From Prorocentrum cordatum (taxonomy: Eukaryota > Sar > Dinophyceae > Prorocentrales > Prorocentraceae): a stretch of DNA of 64,000 nucleotides. Positions 32,301-35,060 of the stretch are shown here, piece by piece. Within the stretch, counting starts at the first letter, position 1, and the number at the start of each line of letters is the position of its first letter. A program made the translations under genes and the position numbers. The stretch is taken from the NCBI GenBank assembly GCA_963575745.1, contig CAUYUJ010013892.1:67001-131000 (forward strand). The letters are read 5' to 3'. The notes beneath the pieces were generated by a model, which saw nothing but the letters and a program-made list of their open reading frames with translations, searched no databases and had not been told where the DNA came from.

Positions 32301-32306
32301 CGTCAT
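14361..32306 (-). CDS. Giant copia gag-pol polyprotein with long C-terminal extension (5,981 aa)
   Basis: One uninterrupted frame encodes everything, with no frameshift between gag and pol. Approximate residues: 1-275 low complexity with QRETAA motifs; 277-600 coiled coil; 697-907 gag-like helical domain; three CCCH zinc fingers near 933-957, 1002-1020 and 1024-1044 (C-x7/8-C-x4/5-C-x3-H) in place of CCHC knuckles; RS/SPGG repeats 1048-1172; aspartic protease LDSGS ~1340; pre-integrase H/C cluster ~1556-1578; integrase DDE (TADH ~1615, YTDN ~1680, VERA ~1710); RT ~2275-2560 with SDAPSAYTQ and YVDD ~2467; RNase H ~2675-2890 (TDAS, TESE). The rest is an extension of about 3,090 residues: Cys/His cluster ~2965, SPTRAK repeats, a KptA-like region ~4493-4624, a proline-rich stretch ~4690-4800, a Cys-pair cluster ~5597, and otherwise unknown sequence. 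The ATG at 32306 follows an 80-nt leader. Confidence 0.95.
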   Translation of the reverse strand: MTARHQSSVLPHDESSPSVVRNLDADMSDILGASPNFAARMAISPGTDGLDEAMPPPSAAQSMQRETAAMPALPTQAALQLHAMQAELQQLRALHAHSVSAPPLPIGDQTPLQQRFLHAAPGLTPQFPTLHTTSDVPPAALHQSARRETAAPPQTAQRATAAPSQTVQRDTAAPHMPTPSSPPRERGTGTRRWGHGTPEQTGIEQGQVYERVREFENRTSDHGPSRRAHSKSQAPRRGPEQYIIRDDRGSRSPSVRGVRIRPHSSPAANRHREALPMQDMAELRDHVHTYVEYQTSLVHKAVASDTAVLRSDLQQGLSILDAAVQEDRRIMQQLMQRLDTQRDRETNELVAVKSDFDRLEASVIQIRQHNDERARILREELREVAGTASGAFGAPSTALQGHIATIRGETEAAARELHDYTRSVQQDLYGKLCEAENAFQAQLSSCQVQHVPQLLSRVHTLEQTVAELQVARAHTAQVSPTATVTNPDVTAAVLQTVRAEVAHLQRQLQDSVAERDAESARANARLDQMNAEMARLANENVDLRTLIVNLTTHNKDDVRFLTDTQKHQHAEWEVLSDCVAKLQADNTTLEQTIQDHIADAAKHTPDTGYRRPSPDAAARDAGGSTGAASKPTLPQAGTGADEQRGTAAQPSAPETAADNASFRTHSPINIGTLGSNVAQSPYNAGGSLLPATVKESDRVRVPGFPKITGVADWMNGVRKGFRNASGRPAQAYAFIMVAENPEMTFEDLADSGDFESLDCKLADALLEILPHELRLQMKLLEDVEHKAKRMLKGRQVYQKIIRSFDVTVAEDHLHDFDRIKNLRMHGDDLQRFIVEWDRLLLALNKLPEMYIMESLFRTQVQRHPWMKEDMSKYNKARAGAKDENGEEIKTYNWLHQRVYDVLDLHKLQKNQYSMQKESRDTVAPAKTKTKQSSRNSHCVPFFKGKGCPRPETCKFLHTAEKKPPPRRHPSSRDPPRNRQSSQHRRDARGSASGAATSRPPAARYFCYDFAKGNMCQRTGCNRHHVHPCVFYQKGNCTNGDTCKFAHYKNGFKTPPRSPSRPRSEQRFPSRSPGGRRWSQRSRSFTRSPGGRAYSRSPGGNRRFSTNTRQPSKSPGGTRWSQKDSRSPSRSSQRQGRSRSPGGTRWSHRDSRSGSRSSRTSQSSQRQRSPARNTNRVYVIREKILAVSPTHGISKAQILKTKPPATTSTPKLKVRWNLAATDIDFFTVRRKMRPYRESPNKGGAVHVPDPIPDWWWIRSQAHLTRAQENAFALIRRLDDDEDIHFDYCYVAIPQEDVLLHTYATAQQATAAPEQQETAASSRQETAASAPPTKDTVAISRSFVLDSGSALHISDKADMTESEKKGIRIGREHILETANGERIVNQHVRVKIPALGIEKDTLVMDNCPSVWSMGRLVEEDDWDIHWNRRIGCVLTPPHGQPKQAVVHNFIPQINIDHMHDAPPPPPTPLYSARRHTKECPRRRVRTSCCGVILPQWKSMSHRDCGRGRFQTFPIDPAEETPTKGPCWCYTLEVLNKPSCSGDPQQGPECALPVVERPSIDPSHYLTHSPKHPDCEICARALIRNKPCKRKHKIRSDLEKNEDDSTYEAFVPKKFGDSLTADHIIIGDDEATGRLKERCALVVLDKHTGTMMAYPALHKDAETTKLSLTKFVAPNDEVKHIYTDNSKELIKACATLGWRHDTSTPHRPQTNGTVERAVQRVVKGTKAVLMASGLGHEWWCEAMQCFCNATNFSLSTTGTASSDPNKAELTPYEIRFGESFNGRTVPFGSKVYWKCLYPELNTDSDGKKFTKTTREGLFMGYHMHAGGRWSGDYLVVDTATYAKYPDSTHCHVHRVKDIVVPAKLEFPVADGVLTHHNPPMHESIADEAKIPLGDCLDPMRNDAPRLSNYPVDWDDPAHAPMQGETSAVAEAELPTAPAATPDYWEVRDATILRHICTPRLQLFIPTDAPEGLPVPLEKFDVIREFETTSTFQGQDKFRDTWDGVSESDHRALGEPWTGTVRFYYAPEYTSDGKIKSMGRDTKIQKTTRPDHCLVEYWKCLSGRQRDRERAFGKLVSEARARRHEATLKTWSRQDNNAKTLRATRSDGPKWDRVERRITLDTHTGDTIRDEQVKGVTDKTILYAPVPGGPRDITTVLYYLPDNEHRETSASSSSPARAAVAIASPTNIEHDGTSFGALNPLCLTLKPTFAQFVRQRKVSGFVDAPIMAVLPKDTPDQPHRERHDTTSYALVTQSLNKKQIAAEPRAQAALRGEYDRLRAQTTWMEDTVAERADVKAQAIKEGKDIHFAHLLELGTVKHSELPPEQRKYKGRVVCQGNTMKDQTGLAAVFADAASSASHIEASKLVDAVAHMPGYNGGQSDAPSAYTQALLYGDGRIDPVDTWISLPPARRPASWAKYKDPVCRLRLALYGHPLAGVFWERHCKTCLESKGFVPMQGWECIWTHPKLGLVLSVYVDDFKLAGPKDNLEAGWNLIRDSGIKIDPPTKLDQYLGCGQAPYTVSDIEFNKRMETIRPLLPQAQRDTAAYKTAKDVRGVRYNMSGYIDQCIDRYLEVAATIPDNPKMKFRDLPVSETPGIEDSAFTEADFDDKGVLGPESASILMKILYLARCCRFDLLHPVCMLAREITKWNRACDKRLHRLVCYIKHTKTHSLQGFIGDSADKLSIILFTDASYADCVSTSKSTTGIFAAIVGPNTFFPINAVCKKQTVVSHSSTESEIVALDTALRVEGLPLLTFWEHVVRTHKARDKVAAASRKQRKPPTYKKQGETPAPGTYDSPRSTLTTFGEHPLHDHRKVHSDKSPPQVQLIIAEDNEAVIKIVKKGRTAALRHLHRTHRINLDWIVEVCQHEQIHLSHVGTKEQVADMMTKHFDSKKSNVWETLLELALIRPSPSLNKGMRQHIMTEDEGTTPNGLPHSADPPKPPGCSGFCEVALTSKDPWGDVGSACGKRCVGCPNHEGLHSCGHHHSITAGSNASRSARTKSPRQRRKSPQKSPTRAKIDPGPTRAKSPTRTRRKVDTGHRFSTSFSPDPSSSSPLRTLVIRDVMHNRSVSSQAEETPAAPPGPGAVGGSNTQLQDRSRSPPSSMQRGTASSSGGNPIAPRGAQPPLEGGDDQDVDMVDITVGTLRFNRAFPMIQRPACTLPPDGPIIRPTVGAAFDIQLPWAGPNKFPIAFTQAPEGSGVCFLECSRKDLRNAVEMDVEISMQNFLQETTLPWVSFFAVLHSYVAKACLDQDMSDQLESIVQHFNWLRTEALGRAAGDRSIAAGDRSEPPLMPSLECLSHAATSLWKGLQGAWPTVGSTAIGGWVSSSLDDTYNMYKKEHRPLGLDSLDTPNHGHNFGVQRPSSGLTHGKALPHKSDCAGSVGSFVENSYNSFIDIPARDLNSDMRTASPKHHVQYIGGGSCRLDPPCGSGGHLSRPIAIASLTDTGSHRYAAGNRSGDDPWREDLEANESPVRTSGWAPGHQRRNIFGCPSHNQQIFPLLASDPLLVCADSTSRGDSTNDFIDFDHAKHHTWTNASVLKCFADENGWMQIATEDLGLSINHALGPTGTATPFFYIFTDSGTMMGKASKNYHTPEEAINMLCSYDCIRQVGQPFSTLLVPTPVHQEYMGGATLATLASAARDCILDWFYSYIPGFWDDHVVQPGTDLPQRPEGSSDEDYKDLSLVPELQRLDQRASERKRIIITNAEKGTTIDGIDSSLWSLHRDILERIATLREMRAQNMDTAQRKRYFDMDEALWDTWADLDAHYKQLWYERGATATFWWNNNDITFPDYNQKSVDAQRVDLGWERRDHRAYQRKWEAQEGCLLEMMPHITIGLDRFCDVANWYKHPHVIGPGTAKDWGLPHHFDTISKDMCILMQTRGISVINNSAWTQAMDRTKDDGWHCQKTGANWARFAAQWVTFATLKNLYGVMNSKPSQFYAFKQPAVKPLNEPQSHSLSHMLLIAWHHRQVHIQSLYDHVSASNVDRAKTNELMCMRAAHNLCNWTKQRDTAAVQRETVATAAAPPTVAPEIAKMITAHLKRSGMKNEDETSTRATTAFASNAESIQQREDLGMRAVLNQEGDITFLPVTEDTTADPTYALVMTQDDYVMADHVSQMSKLYRGLLQDTRNKSLGPDRNSWITGYMECTSETSWRERHARLCAAIYAGLYLLDPDLMKNGKGDARHLRLAEEMALNPEAQQWMDNHPMTTAESEDDDTVLQRETVAEETSSKYEVLTPQRACYFSGVKKRTDDMDRWKTPRELALIDPDHPNAIVIFDVDPLLRRTIPDNVPENDPRRLTNEQDIHVLKYADDLVGSRWFEGAYEWIALPPWRDCPYGPPLPDGCDFGRWEFSKFLMTILRHTSGVTNAYHDRRLNIDFSKTSTFRECAMNCWQRSQQEYYHKKKEKWEYRKTPTNEAVLACWETERDNGDYIDLADYYCYMAIRMLQYHADGKSRTEVFAPVGSDLNPLTFPFGRILAIRSTGGQSEVHPYSTAHNMGWEELSVHDTPYLWHATELSSVRSITEGSPRSNPGIIKGFDKRDHKHGATRAEVFASAHPFSHSCGQNPYTTIPPYVFHSAKKQCEFQIDHQKCATAGITWWKGKQGAIMAERDIPVHCLIRCRNIATGKIIWGRPDDDDLARPPRDSEPRSKYERSTVSWPWQVYGHSNNPWGDAQRVTAAAPPTPPKPSAPTVHKPRPLARGNDVPKKPPPPPPPPPTALQPGQPGQRAPKTPQRKAPPPEGVGRPPPGELPPPIAPNVYPGQVVGDNRVPPPPPRHAPPPVGAVPGQGIAKASPPVPPLPPGPPPAHTPIASAPPHVQREIAAEQRETAAPRDTAVEEVSEGVEGLTLDPHNAAAAAAQKATEREAALAKSEAALLRTQSRLADAINALTAARKAVGLVNIRPVAPPIRAHRDESGDTSAPDVSIPTVMQRETAASQLTTDQERERNRQIHERYDQWFLQAATEGRVSHITSAWPPMGPHETYRIGDYVQTRQACYFYSHPPSKHSDGSWVGERVSPHEGEPMGSLFGPIREVGQFMGYVTVKIGDHWMNVWDGTKGMLAGNTLARVVPCPDFDANSLPDDLRFGPPVNFPPRHAIMTPTSDVRAVGDLRAPLRQRHTDASSAAGHRSAPSQQPPEVEEVADIDAREAEPGELLKLIRSPQSLDVPTDDVPPAQSSPTVVPEPTPMAVDPPSPTITPHSPDYPPPAAEDHPLAADDHSSPTEMPVPTQDQSSPTEIPVPTDFPEDSYDDGAAGNRSNGDTVPHVPEHADDDFLKKDDWSPELNDIRNEIETMEDNAEKTLTYGPDQSDLPDYFKAVKKVHIVRRSGHHGVVNTKVKQTMEYTVVLNMDDIANTTMTFEFNCDAPWCHRFPDQCGHRAFTKYLFQCIGTFRYRTLAYGRRSWCAMAYLNLYQQAGDKFALIDIENAEVVQNHPGLAALRMGTETYVEDEFVNEAPHDGKISTSATKQGETLASQDNVEATKTVIESVVGSQLSQRTLATQVLQDAYQAVAASASAEPQGAAGNRSDLDKILDEDDEKIFAPLEPDHLERARQIVSAPGGSVSQENFATLLAGVVQFDESTGLAPPELQTRIPSCAICNARMPADLDTPGATLKCAFCMRYENSKWPDEVAAWREQFVAFAATQPDDVAQRITAAPIDTRGSKKPQTDAKDELQNMGKKADKRHQKWLAWNSPSREECDKLRADADADGIPPENPNYPPMYHPYMSLAQRFAEDDEFREQMTTVRTQAGRVAWTLEVATEADRLWQASKKRKEVGAPNLGAETLRERFQRNHLTVHVPGESLRGAITAAEIRAHPQSLTGSRDEIRSGVKREREEYYSQLQETASAAGNRSGNAPGSSSGGDFRGSGTDPTPQPPPYTSEYRTSSGAFDSHGHTASAARYAPARPDDGPPLAKRPAISNVTHGYSAEYGAHYYDRQIAPHDRQWYDHWGEFIWIKAWDPFANNGWGATAWNKKYTSGIYTGRSWRLDPPR
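14781..14798 (-). repeat. GNRA hairpin copy, AAGNRS frame
   Basis: Sense GCAGCGG-GAAA-CCGCAGC: consensus copy with A-A mismatch at pair 3. Confidence 0.85.
15756..15773 (-). repeat. GNRA hairpin copy, AAGNRS frame
   Basis: Consensus sequence, loop GAAA. Confidence 0.85.
15916..15933 (-). repeat. GNRA hairpin copy with two covarying pairs, QGETLA
   Basis: Sense GCAAGGG-GAAA-CCCTAGC. Pair 4 is A-U and pair 5 G-C instead of G-C and C-G; both arms changed and two amino acids differ from QRETAA. Confidence 0.8.
16560..16577 (-). repeat. GNRA hairpin copy, AAGNRS frame, G-U closing pair
   Basis: Sense GCAGCGG-GAAA-TCGCAGC. Pair 7 is a G-U wobble in the sense RNA but an A-C mismatch on the other strand. 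Confidence 0.8.
16944..16961 (-). repeat. Hairpin copy, AAGHRS frame, loop GACA
   Basis: Consensus arms, loop GACA. Confidence 0.85.
17524..17541 (-). repeat. GNRA hairpin copy, QRETAA frame
   Basis: Consensus sequence, loop GAAA. Confidence 0.85.
17839..17856 (-). repeat. GNRA hairpin copy, QRETAA frame, loop GAGA
   Basis: Sense GCAGCGG-GAGA-CCGCCGC, A-C at pair 3. A degenerate third relative (PRDTAV) lies at about 17824. Confidence 0.8.
17860..17877 (-). repeat. GNRA hairpin copy, QREIAA, covarying closing pair
   Basis: Sense GCAGCGA-GAGA-TCGCAGC. Pair 7 changed from G-C to A-U on both sides; the 3' change replaces Thr with Ile. Confidence 0.85.
18292..18309 (-). repeat. GNRA hairpin copy, QRVTAA, loop GTAA
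   Basis: Consensus arms; the loop GUAA is another GNRA member, at the cost of Glu to Val. Confidence 0.85.
18435..18830 (-). other. RNA 2'-phosphotransferase (Tpt1/KptA)-like domain in the polyprotein
   Basis: Residues ~4493-4624 read PYLWHATELSSVRSITEG, then HGATRAEVFAS, then CEFQIDHQKCATAGITWWKG, then KQGAIMAERDIPVHCLI. These fit, in order, the Tpt1/KptA ADP-ribosyltransferase lobe: the YHGT-like NAD-site strand with following I-x-x-x-G, the HVHLS-like strand, the VDxxKAxxxGxxFY segment and the NGVWLTxxVPxxYI segment. Tpt1 enzymes remove a 2'-phosphate from RNA using NAD. I cannot confirm the catalytic Arg residues or the N-terminal winged-helix part, so activity is unproven; a more generic ART-fold domain is the alternative. 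Confidence 0.55.
19654..19671 (-). repeat. GNRA hairpin copy, QRETVA, covarying pair 4
   Basis: Sense GCAACGG-GAAA-CCGTAGC. Pair 4 is A-U; the 5' change is silent and the 3' change is Ala to Val. Confidence 0.85.
20269..20286 (-). repeat. GNRA hairpin copy, QRETVA, fully paired stem
   Basis: Sense GCAACGG-GAAA-CCGTTGC. All seven pairs are Watson-Crick, with pairs 3 and 4 both A-U. Confidence 0.9.
20290..20307 (-). repeat. Hairpin copy, QRDTAA, loop GACA
   Basis: Consensus arms; three bases from the copy at 20269-20286. Confidence 0.85.
21954..21971 (-). repeat. GNRA hairpin copy, AAGNRS frame
   Basis: Consensus sequence, loop GAAA. Confidence 0.85.
22464..22481 (-). repeat. GNRA hairpin copy, AAGDRS frame, loop GAGA
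   Basis: Consensus arms; forms a tandem pair with 22485-22502, three bases away. Confidence 0.85.
22485..22502 (-). repeat. GNRA hairpin copy, AAGDRS frame, loop GAGA
   Basis: Identical to the copy at 22464-22481; 21-nt period keeps the reading frame. Confidence 0.85.
22996..23013 (-). repeat. Hairpin copy, QRGTAS, loop GGCA
   Basis: Sense GCAGCGG-GGCA-CCGCATC; pair 2 is a mismatch, pairs 4-7 intact. Confidence 0.7.
23092..23109 (-). repeat. Possible diverged GNRA hairpin copy, AEETPA
   Basis: Sense AGCGGAG-GAAA-CTCCGGC, with five inner base pairs but little identity to the consensus arms. May be coincidental. Confidence 0.4.
23956..23973 (-). repeat. GNRA hairpin copy, QGETPA, covarying pair 5
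   Basis: Sense GCAGGGG-GAAA-CCCCAGC. Pair 5 flipped from C-G to G-C; both changes are non-synonymous (Arg to Gly, Ala to Pro). Confidence 0.9.
24688..24705 (-). repeat. Hairpin copy, QRDTAA, loop GACA
   Basis: Consensus arms; lies in the RT-RNase H connection of the polyprotein. Confidence 0.85.
25810..25827 (-). repeat. GNRA hairpin copy, HRETSA, altered pairs 3 and 4
   Basis: Sense GCACCGG-GAAA-CCAGTGC. Pair 3 is A-U and pair 4 C-G; pair 5 is mismatched. Confidence 0.75.
26536..26553 (-). repeat. GNRA hairpin copy, QGETSA, G-U at pair 5
   Basis: Sense GCAGGGG-GAAA-CCTCAGC. Pair 5 is G-U in the sense RNA but A-C on the opposite strand. Confidence 0.85.
27680..27697 (-). repeat. Hairpin copy in the third frame, CSGDPQ, loop TGAC
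   Basis: Both arms match the consensus exactly, but the loop is UGAC and the reading frame is the third. It is the only copy with a loop outside GNNA. Confidence 0.75.
28330..28347 (-). repeat. GNRA hairpin copy, RQETAA, covarying pair 6
   Basis: Sense GCGGCAG-GAAA-CTGCAGC. Pair 6 is A-U. Confidence 0.85.
28354..28371 (-). repeat. GNRA hairpin copy, QQETAA, covarying pair 6
   Basis: Sense GCAGCAG-GAAA-CTGCAGC. The 5' change replaces Arg with Gln and the 3' change is silent. Confidence 0.85.
28378..28395 (-). repeat. GNRA hairpin copy, QQATAA, loop GCAA
   Basis: Same covarying stem as its two neighbours, with a different GNRA loop (GCAA). Confidence 0.85.
29539..29556 (-). repeat. Degenerate hairpin copy, SRDTVA
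   Basis: Sense ATCGCGG-GACA-CCGTTGC; only the inner pairs survive. Confidence 0.4.
30364..30381 (-). repeat. GNRA hairpin copy, QRGTAA, loop GGAA
   Basis: Consensus arms with GGAA loop (Glu to Gly). Confidence 0.85.
31789..31806 (-). repeat. Hairpin copy, QRDTAA, loop GATA
   Basis: Consensus arms; first of three copies spaced exactly 33 nt apart. Confidence 0.85.
31822..31839 (-). repeat. Hairpin copy, QRATAA, loop GCCA
   Basis: Consensus arms; middle copy of the 33-nt-spaced triplet. Confidence 0.85.
31855..31872 (-). repeat. GNRA hairpin copy, RRETAA
   Basis: Sense GCGGCGG-GAAA-CCGCAGC; third copy of the 33-nt-spaced triplet. Confidence 0.85.
32101..32118 (-). repeat. GNRA hairpin copy, QRETAA, most 5' copy
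   Basis: Consensus sequence, about 190 nt downstream of the start codon. Confidence 0.85.
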
Positions 32307-32370
32307 CTCGCATAACTAGTCCGATGTCGTCAGGTCGGGGCGCAGGTTGGACGCGATGTCGGATATAAAA
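32307..32370 (-). other. 5' leader of the copia transcript
   Basis: Short untranslated leader between the primer-binding region and the ATG at 32306. Contains TTTTATATCC in the sense direction; no upstream ATG precedes the ORF start. Confidence 0.6.
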
Positions 32371-32386
32371 GAGAAGGCTGATAACC
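32371..32386 (-). promoter_or_regulatory. Candidate primer-binding site (half-tRNA type)
   Basis: The sense sequence just inside the 5' LTR is GGTTATCAGCCTTCTC. It lacks the TGG expected if a tRNA CCA end were the primer. Its complement reads GGCUGAUAACC at the 3' end, which resembles an anticodon arm with loop CUGAUAA (anticodon GAU). Drosophila copia is known to be primed by a 5' half of initiator tRNA-Met cut in the anticodon region. The same mode is inferred here, with a different tRNA. Confidence 0.45.
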
Positions 32387-32561
32387 TGTGTGAGGGTGAG
32401 GAGGACCAATGGACCGACCCCACCCCCGAGTGTCCGTCGGTAGACGATGAGGGACGATGGTTTTACCCAACGTACCTCCAAGTATCGAGTACCTGTCATC
32501 CGAGCCAAGAGGGGCGATGGATATGAGCAAGATAGGAGGAAAGTAGGGGGATTCACACACA
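32387..32561 (-). repeat. 5' LTR of the copia element
   Basis: 175 bp, no difference seen from the 3' LTR at 13430-13604. Confidence 0.95.
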
Positions 32562-32566
32562 TAAGA
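32562..32566. repeat. Target-site duplication TAAGA (right)
   Basis: Matches 13425-13429. Confidence 0.9.
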
Positions 32567-32860
32567 GGCCCCTAAGATCGCCCCAAGACGGCCCAAAAAC
32601 TGCCCCAGAGGGCCCCAAGACGACCCAAGAGGCCTCCAAGACAGCCCAAGAGGCCCCCAAAACGGCTCCAAGAAGGGGACCAGACGGGAGACCCGCACGG
32701 ATATTTCGAGCCCTCGGCCCGAGAGGCTCCAAGGAGCGCCAAAGAGGCCCCCGAAGGGCTCCCAAGAGGCCCCCAAGAGGCCCTAAGATGCCCCCACGAG
32801 GCCCTCAGGAGGCCCCCAAGAGGCCCCCAAGCGGCCCCAGGGGGCCCCCCAAATGCCCCC
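32567..32860 (+). repeat. CCCAAGA-type repeat block, right flank of the copia insertion
   Basis: Continuation of the block at 13180-13424: GGCCCCCAAGAGGCCCCCAAG units. Non-coding. Confidence 0.8.
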
Positions 32861-32921
32861 CCAAGCACGCAAGCAAGTGCCAGCGATGCTACAATATGGG
32901 CCGCCGGAATGAGCGAAGCGA

Positions 32922-33170
32922 TTGAATAATCTCGACGACGAAGACGACACGGAGGAGGGATACTTGTCGCGAGCTGAAGTAGACCGCTGCATGGACGTGG
33001 GCGGTACAGTCCCGAAGGACCGCGGGCCCCAGGCACCCGACGCCAGCCGCCCAGGATACCCCGGAGGCATCCTGAGGGCCGCGCCGGATCAGACGACCGC
33101 GGGCAGGCCCAGCGCTGAAGCAGAACTCCGCGGACGCGATGCACGGGCCAGGGCAAGGCTCGCCCTAAAC
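32922..33170 (+). CDS. Possible exon with one EF-hand-like loop
   Basis: The frame after a TGA at 32910 reads NNLDDEDDTEEGYLSRAEVDRCM. DDTEEGYLSRAE fits a 12-residue EF-hand loop (acidic 1 and 5, Gly 6, Leu 8, Glu 12). The frame has no ATG at this end, so it would be an internal exon. No partner EF-hand or further exon was found. The following residues are Pro/Ala/Arg-rich as in GC-rich non-coding DNA. Chance is a realistic alternative. Confidence 0.15.
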
Positions 33171-33179
33171 AATGCTTTC

Positions 33180-33905
33180 CGTTTTCGCATTGTTTGCGTG
33201 TTCCCTCGTTTTGTTTTCAATCCGCCTTTGCTGCAACACGACATCGAAACGACAACGGCCCACGAAATCGCCAAAACACCGTTCAGGTCGACCCCTGGGC
33301 CACAACAAGCTCCAACAGGCACCGAACGGCCCCCAACGAGCCCGACGGCAGATCTATGGGAAGCCTCGTTGCCAACTGCAAAAACCATGCATGGGGGATC
33401 GACAACAGTTTCATTCTTCTTCCGTCTCTCAAACGCGATGTTCCATGTGTTGCATTGCCGCATGTTCTAAATATGGGGTTCTTGCGATCAGTGAGACCCG
33501 TCCGCCTCCCGCCTCCCGCATCGTCCATTCCAATGCCAGTCGCATTCCAGTTCACTCATACTCGACCTTCGACGCATTCATCAATCACAACAAGGTTCGT
33601 TCATGCATTGAAACACCCACACCCAGACTCAATCCCATTCAAGCCACTTATAACAATACTCAATTGTGCACAGACTCATTCATAATGCAACTCGCTCATC
33701 TCTGGAGTCACCCGTATTCGAATTATTCAGATCCAAACCCAAACGCAGAGGAGGGAGTTTTCAAATCAGACGCACTCACATTCGAAGCTCCATTCGAACC
33801 CATTCCCAGGAAAGCACGCAGTCAGACCACTCATCTTAACGTTCACTCCCTTTCGCTCATTACTGGAACAATCACCCCTCGTACCCACACACCGACTCAT
33901 TCATG
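33180..33905. other. Intergenic, ATTCA/CTCA-rich low-complexity DNA
   Basis: From about 33520 the sequence is built of degenerate CATTCA, ACTCATTC and CACAC words. No coding evidence. Confidence 0.5.
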
Positions 33906-34180
33906 AAAGCCATGCCTTGTCAGAGCTCATGATCGCCGCGATGTAGCAGGCATTGCATTTGGGTCCGTTGGCGCCCTGATTGTGCGAACATCTGAAGCGA
34001 AACGCCTCGAGCCGCTTCAGGACCCCATGCCCAACGAGATGTAGGAGGCATTTCGATTGTTGTCCACCTGGGCAAACCCGGGGGCGGCCGTCCGGGAGTT
34101 TGTGCACGGGCGCGCGCGCGCCGAGATTGGTGGGCACACCACACGCGAAACGCCTGCGTCGGCCCAGTGGGCAGTTCTCA

Positions 34181-34335
34181 AGGGGTCCAAGGACACACAA
34201 ATAAATACACACAAGGAAAAGGATTCCCCATGGTTTCCCATATTTCCTGGGTTTCTGTCGTCCCCCCATTTCATATATTCTCCTATATTTTCTGAGAATC
34301 CACGATTCATTGTGTCTGTATGTTTCCCCTCCTGA
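34181..34335 (+). repeat. ~155-bp dispersed element, forward copy
   Basis: Starts GGGGTCCAAGGACACACAA and ends TGTCTGTATGTTTCCCCTCC. An inverted copy lies at 36792-36950. AT-rich, non-coding, with weak GACACAC/TGTGTC terminal complementarity; SINE- or MITE-like. Confidence 0.65.
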
Positions 34336-34794
34336 AGTTCTTTGGCTGATCGCCACGGTGTGCTGGTCATGATGCCTGGGCCTCCCAAGCGGGAGCCACA
34401 CTGGGGTGTTGCACGGGCCCGTTCGCGCCCAGATTGCGGGGACCTCCAACTCGAAAACCTGGGTGCGGCTCTCTGGACGAGCGTATGTTCAAAACCCCAT
34501 GGCCACATCGATGAAACAAACACTGTGCTGAGGCCGTCGACGAGGTTCCCGACCCGGGGAGTTGCACGGACCCGTTCGCGACCATACCGTGGGGAACTCT
34601 GAAAAACGAACCGCCTGCCTCGGCCCTGTGGACAAGCCTCTTATCACCGCCCCATGGTCACTGTGATGCAGCAGGCGTGGCACTTGGCCCTCCCAAGAGG
34701 GAGACCACAAAGGGGTCTTGCACGGGCCCGTGCGCGCTCAGCTTGCGGGGGCCCGAGAAGGAGGACGTCCTGGCCTGGCCCAGCCGACGGTACT

Positions 34795-34832
34795 CTCTCT
34801 CTCTCTCTCTTTCCCTCTCTCTCTCTCTCTCG
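34795..34832. repeat. (TC)n microsatellite
   Basis: CTCTCT run with two short interruptions. Confidence 0.95.
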
Positions 34833-35060
34833 GGGCCCCAAGATAACCGCGCTATCAAAGGCAGCGGACCTGGGCCAACGTTGCCGCGATGCACCAGGCA
34901 CGGCATGTGGGTGCCGACCAAACGGGTTGCGCGGGCCCGTTCGCGCTCAGACTGCGGCGGCCTCTCACGCAGAGCGCCTGTTCGCGCACAGTGCGCGGAG
35001 CTCTGATCCGAGCCCCATGATGCCAGCGGTGCTTGGAACACTCTCGACGCTGACTCATTG

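Larger units (their letters stand above)
13430..32561 (-). mobile_element. Complete Ty1/copia LTR retrotransposon, 19.1 kb
   Basis: Order in the sense direction: 5' LTR (32387-32561), 80-nt leader with candidate primer-binding site, one ORF of 5,981 codons (32306-14361), a ~760-nt untranslated tail, candidate polypurine tract and 3' LTR (13430-13604). The LTRs (175 bp) appear identical base for base, both start TGTGTG and end CACACA, and the element is flanked by TAAGA. The domain order protease-integrase-RT-RNase H assigns it to Ty1/copia, not Ty3/gypsy. Typical copia elements are about 5-6 kb; this is more than three times larger because of a long gag and a ~3,090-residue addition after RNase H. 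Identical LTRs and an intact ORF indicate recent insertion and probable competence. Confidence 0.95.
33910..35060. repeat. Degenerate tandem repeats with CACGGGCCCGTTCGCG core
   Basis: Related units of roughly 150-250 bp carry TTGCACGGGCCCGTTCGCGC plus a CCCCATG...GATG...GGC segment, at about 34020-34130, 34357-34480, 34494-34610, 34646-34760 and 34881-34980. Diverged and non-coding. Confidence 0.5.

Noticed and set aside
23640-32306. Element considered as Ty3/gypsy
   Set aside because: Integrase precedes reverse transcriptase and the RT/RNase H motifs (YVDD, TESE) are of the copia type.
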